A stretch of DNA of 39,509 nt, taken from contig NZ_ASXG01000065.1 of the NCBI RefSeq assembly GCF_000411975.1, positions 1 to 39,509 on the forward strand, written 5' to 3'. The stretch comes from Amycolatopsis orientalis DSM 43388. Its GTDB lineage: Bacteria; Actinomycetota; Actinomycetes; Mycobacteriales; Pseudonocardiaceae. This document shows, in pieces, positions 32,643 to 39,356 of this stretch (position 1 is the first letter of the stretch; each line of letters starts with the position of its first letter). A model generated the notes under the pieces. The model did no database searches, was not told where the DNA came from, and saw nothing but the letters and a program-made list of their open reading frames with translations. The translations under genes and the position numbers were made by a program.

Positions 32643-32771
32643 TCACCGGCCCTGCTGCGGGTCGGAGTCGTCGTGTTCGTCGCCGGAGGTGCCTTGTTCG
32701 CCGCGGATCGTCTCGCGTTCTTCTTCCGGGGTGTCGCCGTAGACGTCGTCGGATTCGCGCGGTTCGGTCAT
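32643..32771 (-). CDS. 42-residue acidic protein
   Basis: 42 residues, almost entirely charged and polar (MTEPRESDDVYGDTPEEERE then TIRGEQGTSGDEHDDSD), with no hydrophobic core, so probably disordered. A GGAAGGAG site precedes ATG 32771, and a stress-type promoter sits 29-52 bases upstream. It converges with the HATPase gene 10 bases away. No family recognised. It was found by hand because it is too short for usual cut-offs; the ribosome-binding site and promoter make it more likely than not to be real. Confidence 0.6.
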   Translation of the reverse strand: MTEPRESDDVYGDTPEEERETIRGEQGTSGDEHDDSDPQQGR

Positions 32772-32799
32772 GGTCTCTCTCCTTCCGTCTGAGGTTCGG

Positions 32800-32823
32800 G
32801 TACCCGGTGCGGCCGTCGGCAAC
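32800..32823 (-). promoter_or_regulatory. sigma-B/F-like promoter for the 42-residue protein
   Basis: Minus strand GTTG (32823-32820), 14 bases, GGGTAC (32805-32800), ending 28 bases before the ATG. Confidence 0.45.
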
Positions 32824-32924
32824 CCGGTTGCCGTAGCGGCGGGATCGCCGAACGGGACCTCCGCCTGTGTCGCGCGGGCGGCCCGGCGACCCGCCGGATT
32901 CGGGGCGGTGCGGCGGAAATCGCG

Positions 32925-32949
32925 GTTTGCCCGCACCGGACGGGGGTAT
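32925..32949 (+). promoter_or_regulatory. sigma-B/F-like promoter for methyltransferase-CDGSH
   Basis: GTTT (32925-32928), 15 bases, GGGTAT (32944-32949). This is the best match to the consensus in the window and lies 31 bases before the methyltransferase ATG. Confidence 0.6.
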
Positions 32950-32980
32950 CCGGGCGGACCGACCGAGATGGAGGACCGCC

Positions 32981-33664
32981 ATGACGATGTCCGTGCGCAC
33001 CGCATCGGAGGCCCGGCCGCTGGGCAGAGTATTCCGGCTGCCCGGGGTCTACCGTCCGCAGGAGGACACTGCCCTGCTTTCCGGCGTGCTGGCCGCGGAT
33101 GCCCGGATCGGGTGCGGCATGCGCTGCGCGGACCTCGGGACCGGCAGCGGCGCGCTGGCCATGGCCTTGGCCCGGACCGGCGCCACGGTCGTGGCGGCGG
33201 ACATTTCGATGCGGGCACTGGCTTCCGCGTGGATGAACACGGTGCTGCGGGCGCTGCCGATCGGGTTGCTCCGGGGCGGCCTCGAGGAAACCGTGGAAGC
33301 CGGACCGTACGACGTGGTGGTCGCCAATCCTCCGTACGTGCCGTCCCCGACGCCGACAGTCCGTTCGACGCGTGCGTGGGACGCCGGGCCGGACGGCCGC
33401 GCGATGCTGGATCCGTTGTGCGCGGCCGCTCCTTCGCTGCTGACCCGCACCGGCGCGCTCTACCTCGTGCAGTCGACAATGTCCGATGTGGACAGGACCC
33501 GGTTCGCGCTGGCCGCGGGCGGGCTGCGCAGCGAGGTGCTGGCGCGGGCGGAGATCCCGTTCGGACCGGTGGTCTCCGGACGGCTGGACTACCTGATCGA
33601 ACGCGGTTTCCTGGCGCCGGGCGACCGCACGGAGGAACTGGTGGTGCTCCGTGCCACGCGATGA
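32981..33664 (+). CDS. HemK/MTQ2-type methyltransferase
   Basis: 227 residues. SAM motif I is CADLGTGSGALAMALA (49-64). The NPPY motif (116-119 in DVVVANPPYVPSP) is diagnostic of methyltransferases acting on planar amide or amine nitrogens, such as release-factor glutamine or nucleobases. The N-terminal substrate-recruiting domain of PrmC is absent, so it is closer to the short HemK2/MTQ2 type. ATG 32981 has GGAGGA at optimal distance. It overlaps the CDGSH gene by 14 bases, so they form one unit. The substrate is unknown; housekeeping PrmC is expected elsewhere. Confidence 0.88.
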   Translation: MTMSVRTASEARPLGRVFRLPGVYRPQEDTALLSGVLAADARIGCGMRCADLGTGSGALAMALARTGATVVAADISMRALASAWMNTVLRALPIGLLRGGLEETVEAGPYDVVVANPPYVPSPTPTVRSTRAWDAGPDGRAMLDPLCAAAPSLLTRTGALYLVQSTMSDVDRTRFALAAGGLRSEVLARAEIPFGPVVSGRLDYLIERGFLAPGDRTEELVVLRATR

Positions 33665-33848
33665 ACGCCGGGTCCGGGTCGTGCCGGGCGGGCCGGTCCT
33701 GGTCGAGGGCCCGGTGGAAGTGTCCACTCCGGACGGCGGAACGGCGCGGTCGGACCGGTTCGTCGTCGCGGTGTGCGCTTGCCGGCGCAGCAAGAGGTTT
33801 CCGTGGTGCGACACGAGTCACCGGAAGCGGGTCCGGGGGAGCGGCTGA
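33651..33848 (+). CDS. CDGSH-type iron-sulfur protein
   Basis: 65 residues. The motif CACRRSKRFPWCDTSH (42-57) fits C-x-C-x2-S-x3-P-x-C-D-x2-H, giving the three-cysteine one-histidine 2Fe-2S site (C42, C44, C53, H57) of CDGSH/mitoNEET proteins. The cluster is redox-active and can be handed over. The GTG start at 33651 lies inside the end of the methyltransferase gene. It probably supplies electrons or a cluster to a partner enzyme; the diiron protein converging from the other side is the obvious candidate (inference). Confidence 0.9.
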   Translation: MPRDERRVRVVPGGPVLVEGPVEVSTPDGGTARSDRFVVAVCACRRSKRFPWCDTSHRKRVRGSG

Positions 33849-33898
33849 CCCGCGCCCCGGCCTGGTCGCGGGTCGCGCGGCCAGGCCGTTCGCCTCGG

Positions 33899-34879
33899 TC
33901 AGGACAGGGGACGGCGCAGCGAGGAAAGCCCGGCCTGCCAGCAGCCGAGCAGGTGCTGGTCCAGCTGCGCTTCCAGGAAGCCGGTGGCCTGGACGCCGAA
34001 CACGACGTCGGCCGCCAGGTCCGGTTCGCCGGCCAGCAGGCCGCCGACGACCTCGTGCCGCATGACCTGTTCGTGCACCGCGTCGGCCTCGATGTGCTCG
34101 GTGTAGAAGAACCGGCACGCCTCGGGGGCGTCGAGGCGGCGCAGGATCCGGTCCATCCGCTGCGCGCTCGGGGCGGTGGTGATCTCCGCGGCGGCGAAGT
34201 GCCCGACCAGCGCCCCGCGCGAGGCCCGGTGCAGGCCGAACATCGACATCATGTTGACCAGCGCGAGCATCGGCCCGGGAACGTGCTCCAGCAGCGCCAG
34301 GTATCCGTCGGGGAGGCCGGCCGCCGCGAGCAGGTCCGCGAACAGCTTGGCGTGCACCCGGTCGGCGTGCCCGCCGCCGAACTCGTCGAACTCGACCGCG
34401 ACCAGCCCGGCCTTCGCCGGACCGGACAGCCGCGGGATGACCCACGCGTGCGGATCGGCTTCCTTGAGGTGGTAGACCGACCGGTGCGCGAACAGTTCCC
34501 GCACGTGCCACCATTCGCCCTCGGCCAGCAGGAAACCGATCGCGCCGGCGGCCTCGTGCTCGGTCAGCAGGGCGTCCAGTTCGGCGTCCGCGTCGGAGCC
34601 GCCGGGAACCGCGGCGCGCAGGGCGGACCGGAACGTGTTCTCCAGCTCCGCGCGGATTCTCAGCAGCGCGGGATCCCACTCGCGGTCCGCGTCGACGCCG
34701 GGCAGTCCGCGGTAGTGCAGTTCGTAGCAGAGGTGCAGGGCGAGGTGGAGGTCGTCGCCGAACGGATCGGCGTCGCGGAGGTCGACCGCGGTCTGCTGGC
34801 CTGGTTCGCGCAGGATTTCCAGCAGCGCCGCGGAGACCGGGCCGCGAGCGGTCGGCAGTGCGAGAAGGGAGGTCGTCAT
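33899..34879 (-). CDS. haem-oxygenase-like diiron enzyme (iron-containing redox enzyme family)
   Basis: 326 residues, all-helical. Probable iron ligands fall in conserved clusters: YHLKEADPH (E140, H144), EFDEFGGGHADRVHA (E166, H176) and FYTEHIEADAVHEQ (E261, H262, D266, H269). This is the pattern of haem-oxygenase-like diiron oxidases such as UndA, BesC and SznF, which use O2 for fragmentation, desaturation or N-oxygenation. No product-specific residues can be read. The ATGA overlap with the upstream ligase gene shows coupled expression. Its stop lies 50 bases from the CDGSH gene stop. Confidence 0.85.
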   Translation of the reverse strand: MTTSLLALPTARGPVSAALLEILREPGQQTAVDLRDADPFGDDLHLALHLCYELHYRGLPGVDADREWDPALLRIRAELENTFRSALRAAVPGGSDADAELDALLTEHEAAGAIGFLLAEGEWWHVRELFAHRSVYHLKEADPHAWVIPRLSGPAKAGLVAVEFDEFGGGHADRVHAKLFADLLAAAGLPDGYLALLEHVPGPMLALVNMMSMFGLHRASRGALVGHFAAAEITTAPSAQRMDRILRRLDAPEACRFFYTEHIEADAVHEQVMRHEVVGGLLAGEPDLAADVVFGVQATGFLEAQLDQHLLGCWQAGLSSLRRPLS

Positions 34880-35994
34880 CGTCCCCGAGTACCCGCCTGG
34901 AGCGAGGTCACGCGTGGGACGGTGCGGGCGGCGAGCATCGCGACCACGCCGTCCGGTCCGGCTTTCCGCTGCGCGGCCGAGCCCGTTCCGTCCCGCAGCA
35001 CGGCTCGGGCGAGCCGGTCCGCGAGTTCGTGGTCCCCGGCCGCTCGCAGGGCAGGCCGCGTGTAGCGAAGCAGCGCTGCGACCGCGTCGGCGGCGGGCTC
35101 CGGTTTCGCGCGCACCGGGTCGACGAGGGAGCCGGTGAGGCCGTGTCGGGTCGCCGCCCATACCGCGGCGGCCCCGAGCTGCGGATCGAGCGGCGGCGCC
35201 TCGATGCCGCGGTCGAGGTCGGCGAGTGCGGTAGCGACCAGCGCACGGGACAGGATTGCCTGGAGGAGCGTGCCGTCCACGGTCAACGGCACGTCGGCGG
35301 CCCGCAGTTCGACCGTCGGGTATCGAGGGGAGGGCCACGCGAGCCAGAACGTCTGCTCGCGGTCCAGCAACGCTCCGCACTCGACCAGCGAGTCGACGAG
35401 ACGCCGGTGCTCGGCGTGCGAACTCGCGTGCGGGCAGAGCCCGGATCCGGGAAAACGCGTCTGCAGCGCCATTCTCCAGCTGTGCAGCCCGGTGTCCCGG
35501 CCGCGGTCGAACGGCGAGTTGGCCGACAGCGCGAGCAACACCGGGAGCCATCGCGCGAGGTGGTTCACGACCGCGACCGCGGTGTCCGGGTCCGGCACTC
35601 CGACGTGGACGTGGCAGCCGCAGGCCTCGTAATCGGCGGCGAGATCGCCGTAGTGCGCGTCGATCCGCGCGTACCGGTCCGGCGGCAGCGGCTCGGCGGG
35701 GGAGCGGAGGGCGCCGACCGGGCTTCCGGTGGCCAGAAGCGCGCAGCCGGCGTCGGCCGCCGCGCGGGAGAGCGCCAGCCGGCCGCGGCACAGCTGGTCG
35801 CGCAGCTGCGCCGCGGCCGTGCAGACGCCGGTGGCGTGTTCCACCTGGGTCGCGCGCAGTTCCCGGTGGACGGCCGCGCCGTCCGCGAGCTGCCCGACCG
35901 TGCCGAGGACCTCGTCCGCGACGGGCATCGGGCGGCCGTCGTCCGGCGCGGCGAGCAGGAATTCTTCCTCGACGCCGAGCGTGGGTACGTCCAT
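34876..35994 (-). CDS. GCS2-type carboxylate-amine ligase (YbdK/EgtA-like)
   Basis: 372 residues, normal for the GCS2 family. The opening TLGVEEEFLLAAP, ACGCHVHVGVPDPDTAVAVV (His-x-His metal region) and RYPTVELRAADVPLTVDGT are family signatures for ATP-dependent gamma-glutamyl-type ligases. These join a carboxylate to an amine, for example Glu to Cys. The ATG at 35994 is preferred over GTG 36000 because GGGGAGG lies 5 bases before it. It is followed by the diiron enzyme with a 4-base overlap. The pairing suggests the ligase makes or modifies an amide that the oxidase acts on; this is inference. Confidence 0.87.
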   Translation of the reverse strand: MDVPTLGVEEEFLLAAPDDGRPMPVADEVLGTVGQLADGAAVHRELRATQVEHATGVCTAAAQLRDQLCRGRLALSRAAADAGCALLATGSPVGALRSPAEPLPPDRYARIDAHYGDLAADYEACGCHVHVGVPDPDTAVAVVNHLARWLPVLLALSANSPFDRGRDTGLHSWRMALQTRFPGSGLCPHASSHAEHRRLVDSLVECGALLDREQTFWLAWPSPRYPTVELRAADVPLTVDGTLLQAILSRALVATALADLDRGIEAPPLDPQLGAAAVWAATRHGLTGSLVDPVRAKPEPAADAVAALLRYTRPALRAAGDHELADRLARAVLRDGTGSAAQRKAGPDGVVAMLAARTVPRVTSLQAGTRGR

Positions 35995-36014
35995 CGGCAC
36001 CTCCCCGGACCGGA

Positions 36015-36039
36015 GTACCCCCGGCTGCCGCGCGGCAAC
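36015..36039 (-). promoter_or_regulatory. sigma-B/F-like promoter for ligase-diiron operon
   Basis: Minus strand GTTG (36039-36036), 15 bases, GGGTAC (36020-36015), 20 bases before the ligase ATG and over the GGGGAGG region's upstream flank. Confidence 0.5.
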
Positions 36040-36066
36040 CCGGCAGTCCTTTCCGGACGGCGCGGC

Positions 36067-36091
36067 GTTTCCCCCGTACCCCGGCGGGTAA
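36067..36091 (+). promoter_or_regulatory. sigma-B/F-like promoter for the iron permease
   Basis: GTTT (36067-36070), 15 bases, GGGTAA (36086-36091). It is divergent from the ligase promoter 28 bases away. Confidence 0.55.
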
Positions 36092-36121
36092 CCGGCGCGG
36101 CAGTCCAGGAGGGCGTTCGAC

Positions 36122-36153
36122 GGGCAGGAGGTTCGATGGGCAGGAGGTTCGAT
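36122..36153 (+). repeat. exact 16-base tandem duplication of ribosome-binding site and start
   Basis: GGGCAGGAGGTTCGAT occurs at 36122-36137 and again at 36138-36153, with a looser third copy just before (36105-36121). Each exact copy supplies an AGGAGG site and the AT of an ATG. The first ATG (36136) opens an 8-codon frame (MGRRFDGH) whose stop at 36162 overlaps the true start at 36152. Confidence 0.9.
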
Positions 36154-36568
36154 GGGCACTGACGACCGTCCGCACGACGCGGTGATGCCGACCGACGTGC
36201 CCCGGCAGCTCTCCTGGTTCGACCGGTTCGCCACGGCCACGAGCGGCTACATCTCGCACGCCTGGTTTTTCGTCGCGTGCGTCCTGCTGGTCGTGGTGTG
36301 GGCGCCGTCGATTTTCGCGTTCGGCACGGTCGACACGTGGCAGCTGGTGATCAACACGCTCACCTCGATCGTCACGTTCCTTCTCGTCGCGCTGCTGCAG
36401 AACACGCAGAAACGGGCCGACGAGGCGGTGCAGCACAAACTGAACGCGATCGCCGACGGGTTGACCGATCTGATGTCGCACGTCGGCGGCGACGATCCGG
36501 ACGTCGACCGCGACCGCCGGGAATTGCGGCGAGCGGTCGGGCTGGAGGACCGGGAAAGCTCGGCGTGA
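36152..36568 (+). CDS. low-affinity iron permease family protein
   Basis: 138 residues, PF04120-like. The opening SWFDRFATATSGYISHAWFF, two membrane segments (about 37-55 and 66-83) separated by FGTVDTWQLVINTLTSIVTF, and NTQKRADEAVQHKLNAIADGL are family features. The yeast founding member imports Fe2+, but bacterial members are unproven. The start at 36152 has AGGAGG at good distance; a duplicated start region creates a short upstream frame. It lies beside the iron-dependent CDGSH and diiron genes and shares their promoter type. Confidence 0.87.
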   Translation: MGTDDRPHDAVMPTDVPRQLSWFDRFATATSGYISHAWFFVACVLLVVVWAPSIFAFGTVDTWQLVINTLTSIVTFLLVALLQNTQKRADEAVQHKLNAIADGLTDLMSHVGGDDPDVDRDRRELRRAVGLEDRESSA

Positions 36569-37058
36569 GGTGTGCAACCGGGTGGTCTGGTTGACCGATC
36601 CGTCGCGCGCCGTACAACGCACGGCCCGCCGCTTTTGGTGCACGGCTTCGTAAATGCTTTCGCGTACGGGCTGACCAGCACGGACCTTCCGCCGCGCCAA
36701 CGCCTTCTGGCGATGTTCGATCTGCCCGGTTCCGAACCGGGGGCACGCGCTCGGCTCCGGCGAGCGGGAATGTCCATAGTGGACTCGATGCGTTCCCGCC
36801 CGGCAGTCGGCAGCCGCGGGACGGTTGGCCGGGGAAGTGCGCGGCGGGCGGAGACCGGGCAAGGGCGGAGCCTGTGGTTGCGACCGCCCTTGCCCGAACC
36901 GGCCGGGAGGTCTGCCCGGCCGGTTCGTCCTCTTGGCGGCACCATCCTCCAGGCGGGCTCGTCGCACCGTGGAGGACGCTGCCGGGAAAGTAGGGAACGG
37001 GTCTGGAATTCCGCTGGTCAGCGAGTTGCTGGGCGTTCGGTGAGCGGTACTTCCCCGG
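36569..37058. other. intergenic region with paired hairpins
   Basis: 490 bases between two converging genes. The only clear content is two adjacent hairpins (36856-36926). Short open frames on both strands lack ribosome-binding sites and coding character. Confidence 0.6.
36856..36926. terminator. two adjacent hairpins, probable bidirectional terminator
   Basis: First hairpin: CGGGCAAGGGCGG (36856-36868) with CCGCCCTTGCCCG (36884-36896). Second hairpin: GAACCGGCCGGG (36896-36907) with CCCGGCCGGTTC (36915-36926). They lie between the ends of the iron permease and hydrolase genes. Confidence 0.65.
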
Positions 37059-37778
37059 CTAGGCGAGCTTCAGGAGCAGTTCGCTCAGCTCGACCGGCAT
37101 CGTGATCATGCAGTCGTGTCCGGTCGGCAGCTCCCAGATCTGCGCCGGCGTCCCGTTCGGCTGGATCGCCGGGACCGGGCGGCGGATGATGCCCTTCGGG
37201 GTCGAGCCGACGCAGTGGATGTGCGTTTGCGGGATCGCTCGCGCGGCCGGGTTGTCGCACCGCGCCGGTTGTTGCAGGCAGCGCACCGGTTGGTCGGAAA
37301 GCGTTCCGCGCAGCCATTCGACGTCGGCCGGGTCGGTGACGCCGAACAGGCCGAACGGCGCGGGCTGTTCCGGCAGCGGCGGAACGCGCCATCCGTCGCC
37401 GTGCTGCGCGGCGAGGTCGATCAGGTTTCGGCTGACCGGCTGGACGTCGACCGCGGTTTCGCCGTGCTCGGGGACCATCGCGTCCAGGTACACCAGCTCG
37501 GCGACCCGGTCCGGCGCGTCGTTGGCGGCCGACGTGATCACCAGCCCGGCATAGCTGTGCCCGACCAGGACCACGTCTTCCTCGCCGCGGAGCACGTCCA
37601 CGATGTCCTGGACGTGGGTCTCGAGCCCGACTTCGGGGCTGAGCAGGTGTTTCTTGTCGCCGTAGCCGGTCAGCGAAGGCGCGAGCACCCGGTGCCCGGC
37701 CGCCTCCAGCAGCGGGACCACGCGGTCCCAGGCCCGGCCGCTGTGCCACGCGCCGTGGACCAGCACAAACGTCGTCAT
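37059..37778 (-). CDS. alpha/beta hydrolase
   Basis: 239 residues. The nucleophile elbow is VGHSYAGLV (Ser75), the oxyanion-hole motif is VLVHGAWHSG (5-14), and the catalytic histidine is in TGHDCMI near 220. Similarity is to the small esterase group often annotated as salicylate-esterase or EstC-like. The substrate is not predictable. It is divergent from the HxlR regulator; two palindromes lie in the 129-base spacer, so HxlR is probably its repressor. Confidence 0.9.
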   Translation of the reverse strand: MTTFVLVHGAWHSGRAWDRVVPLLEAAGHRVLAPSLTGYGDKKHLLSPEVGLETHVQDIVDVLRGEEDVVLVGHSYAGLVITSAANDAPDRVAELVYLDAMVPEHGETAVDVQPVSRNLIDLAAQHGDGWRVPPLPEQPAPFGLFGVTDPADVEWLRGTLSDQPVRCLQQPARCDNPAARAIPQTHIHCVGSTPKGIIRRPVPAIQPNGTPAQIWELPTGHDCMITMPVELSELLLKLA

Positions 37779-37804
37779 GGGGGATTCCTCGTTCTCGGCT
37801 TAGC

Positions 37805-37821
37805 GGTTACCGGAAGTAACC
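37805..37821. promoter_or_regulatory. inverted repeat GGTTAC-N5-GTAACC
   Basis: A perfect 6-base inverted repeat, 27 bases upstream of the hydrolase ATG; a likely operator for the divergent HxlR regulator or a second factor. Confidence 0.45.
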
Positions 37822-37871
37822 CGGTACTGTTCGAGAACCATCGTGATCGTCCGCGCCGCGGCGGACAAGAA

Positions 37872-37887
37872 GGCACTAATTAGTGCC
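37872..37887. promoter_or_regulatory. palindrome GGCACTAATTAGTGCC, probable HxlR operator
   Basis: A perfect 16-base palindrome, 20 bases before the HxlR ATG. HxlR/DUF24 regulators commonly bind AC-T/A-GT-type palindromes next to their own gene, so autoregulation is likely. Confidence 0.6.
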
Positions 37888-37907
37888 CCGGTTCTCCGGA
37901 GGTAACC

Positions 37908-38258
37908 ATGGCCGACGACGTGTGCCGGACCCGAGTGGTCCTGGAGATCGTGGGGGACAAGTGGGCGCTGCTGATCGTCCGGATGCTGCGCGACGGCCCG
38001 CGGCGGTTCACCGAGCTCAAAAGGGAGATCGAGGGAATCAGCCAGCGGATGCTCACCGTCACCCTGCGGGATCTGGAACGCGACGGGATTCTCACCCGGA
38101 CTGTGCACAATGTCATGCCGCCGCACGTTTCCTACGAGCTGACGGACATGGGCCGGACCCTTCGCGAAGCGGCCGCGCCCTTGCTGGAATGGAGCGTCGA
38201 GCATTTGGCGAAGATCGAAAAGGCGCGCGTGGACTACGACTCCCGCTCGAGGGAGTGA
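37908..38258 (+). CDS. HxlR-family (DUF24) transcriptional regulator
   Basis: 116 residues, a winged helix. A cysteine near the N-terminus (Cys6 in DDVCRTRVVLEIVGDKW) lies where redox-sensing HxlR proteins such as HypR and QorR carry theirs. GDKWALLIVRMLRDGPRRF and LKREIEGISQRMLTVTLRDL form the DNA-binding part. GGAGGTAACC precedes ATG 37908. It is divergent from the alpha/beta hydrolase gene with two palindromes between them, so control of that gene under quinone or electrophile stress is plausible. Confidence 0.92.
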   Translation: MADDVCRTRVVLEIVGDKWALLIVRMLRDGPRRFTELKREIEGISQRMLTVTLRDLERDGILTRTVHNVMPPHVSYELTDMGRTLREAAAPLLEWSVEHLAKIEKARVDYDSRSRE

Positions 38259-38648
38259 GCCGGTTCGCGGCGGCCGGAGGTTCCGTAGGCCGGTTGCCGC
38301 ACCCAGGATGCTCAACGGTGGAGTTTGGTTCGTTCCTGCTTGCCGTTGCTTGACAGAGCGCGATTCTGGACGTGCGGTGTGCCGCGGGGTCGTCGCTGTT
38401 TCGCCTATGTCGCAAGGCAAGGGGACACATCGCGGGCTGCCGGTTGGATCGGGTGGTCGCGTGGGCGGGCTGCTCTGTTCGACCGAGATCAGCGGAAACC
38501 GGCCAGCGCCGGACGACGGGCCGGTGCGGTGCGCCCGAGCCCAACTTTGTCCGGGGACGTACTATCGTGGCCGGGCAGGGATGCAGGGGACAGGCTTCGG
38601 CGGGCCGGACGGGCTGCCGCGGCGAGGGTGCGTAGTTAAGGTCGAGGG
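38259..38648. other. intergenic region before marR-type gene
   Basis: 390 bases. A TTGACA at 38350-38355 lacks a good partner -10, and a TACTAT at 38560-38565 could be a -10 for the MarR gene. No gene or repeat is convincing. Confidence 0.5.
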
Positions 38649-39161
38649 ATGTCGACAGCAGTGGGTGGGTCAGCGAAAGGCGGCTCGCGGGCGGGGCGGC
38701 GGGTCAGCCTGGAGGCGCCCGCGGATCTCGCCGCCGCGCCGGGGTACGGAGCTCGGCGGCTGTACCAGGCTTATCTGGCGGCCTGGAATCGGCATGTCGA
38801 CTCGGTGCTGACCGGGCCGCAGTTCGCGGTGTTGTCGGCGGTGCGGGCTTATCCCGGGTTCGACCAGACGGCGTTGGCCAAGGCGGTCGCGTTGGACACG
38901 TCGACGATGGCTGATGTGTGCCGGCGGCTGGAGAATCGGGGGCTGATCGCCCGGGGGTCCGCGCCGCACGACGCTCGGGCGAAGGTGCTGACGCTGACCG
39001 AAGACGGGCTGGCGGCGTTTCGCGAGGTGACCCGGCGGACGCGGAAGCTGGATCAGGCATTGCTCGCGGACTGTCCGGAGGAGCGGCGGGCGGAGATCGC
39101 CGGGTTGCTGAACGAGCTGGGGGCGTTGTGGGAGGCGGTTGCGGAGAGGGCGGAGATCTGA
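38649..39161 (+). CDS. MarR-family transcriptional regulator
   Basis: 170 residues. The winged helix-turn-helix is GFDQTALAKAVALDTSTMAD then VCRRLENRGLIARG, with the wing segment DARAKVLTLTEDGLAAFREV. The N-terminal 30 residues are basic and probably disordered. ATG 38649 follows GTCGAGGG. No partner gene is divergent within the window, so the target and ligand are unknown. It may act on something beyond the window edge. A long hairpin 140 bases downstream probably ends its transcript. Confidence 0.9.
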   Translation: MSTAVGGSAKGGSRAGRRVSLEAPADLAAAPGYGARRLYQAYLAAWNRHVDSVLTGPQFAVLSAVRAYPGFDQTALAKAVALDTSTMADVCRRLENRGLIARGSAPHDARAKVLTLTEDGLAAFREVTRRTRKLDQALLADCPEERRAEIAGLLNELGALWEAVAERAEI

Positions 39162-39180
39162 CCGTCTTGATCGGCTCGGC

Positions 39181-39228
39181 GGTTGTGGGCGAGCTTGGTT
39201 GTCGGCGAGTTTGGTTGTCGGCGAACTT
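39181..39228. repeat. three tandem 16-base repeats
   Basis: GGTTGTGGGCGAGCTT, GGTTGTCGGCGAGTTT and GGTTGTCGGCGAACTT follow one another directly, differing at one to three positions. Confidence 0.8.
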
Positions 39229-39299
39229 GCGTCTCGTCGCCTGGTGGCGACATTGCGCCTCGTCGCTTGCGTGGGGCACCCCGAAGCCCATTGTGATGA

Positions 39300-39356
39300 C
39301 GGACGGAGGGTGCTTGTCAAGGCGGGAAAGATGCCTTGACAAGCACCCTCCGTCCG
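39300..39356. terminator. perfect 24-base-arm hairpin, probable terminator
   Basis: Arms 39300-39323 and 39333-39356 are fully complementary (starting CGGACGGAGGGTGCTTGTCA) with the 9-base loop GGGAAAGAT. The stem is unusually long for a simple terminator. Confidence 0.65.

Noticed and set aside
36825..37043. Small plus-strand gene between the iron permease and hydrolase genes
   Set aside because: It is built from the two hairpins and lacks a ribosome-binding site.
39181..39228. CRISPR array
   Set aside because: The units are contiguous 16-base repeats with no spacers, and there are no cas genes.
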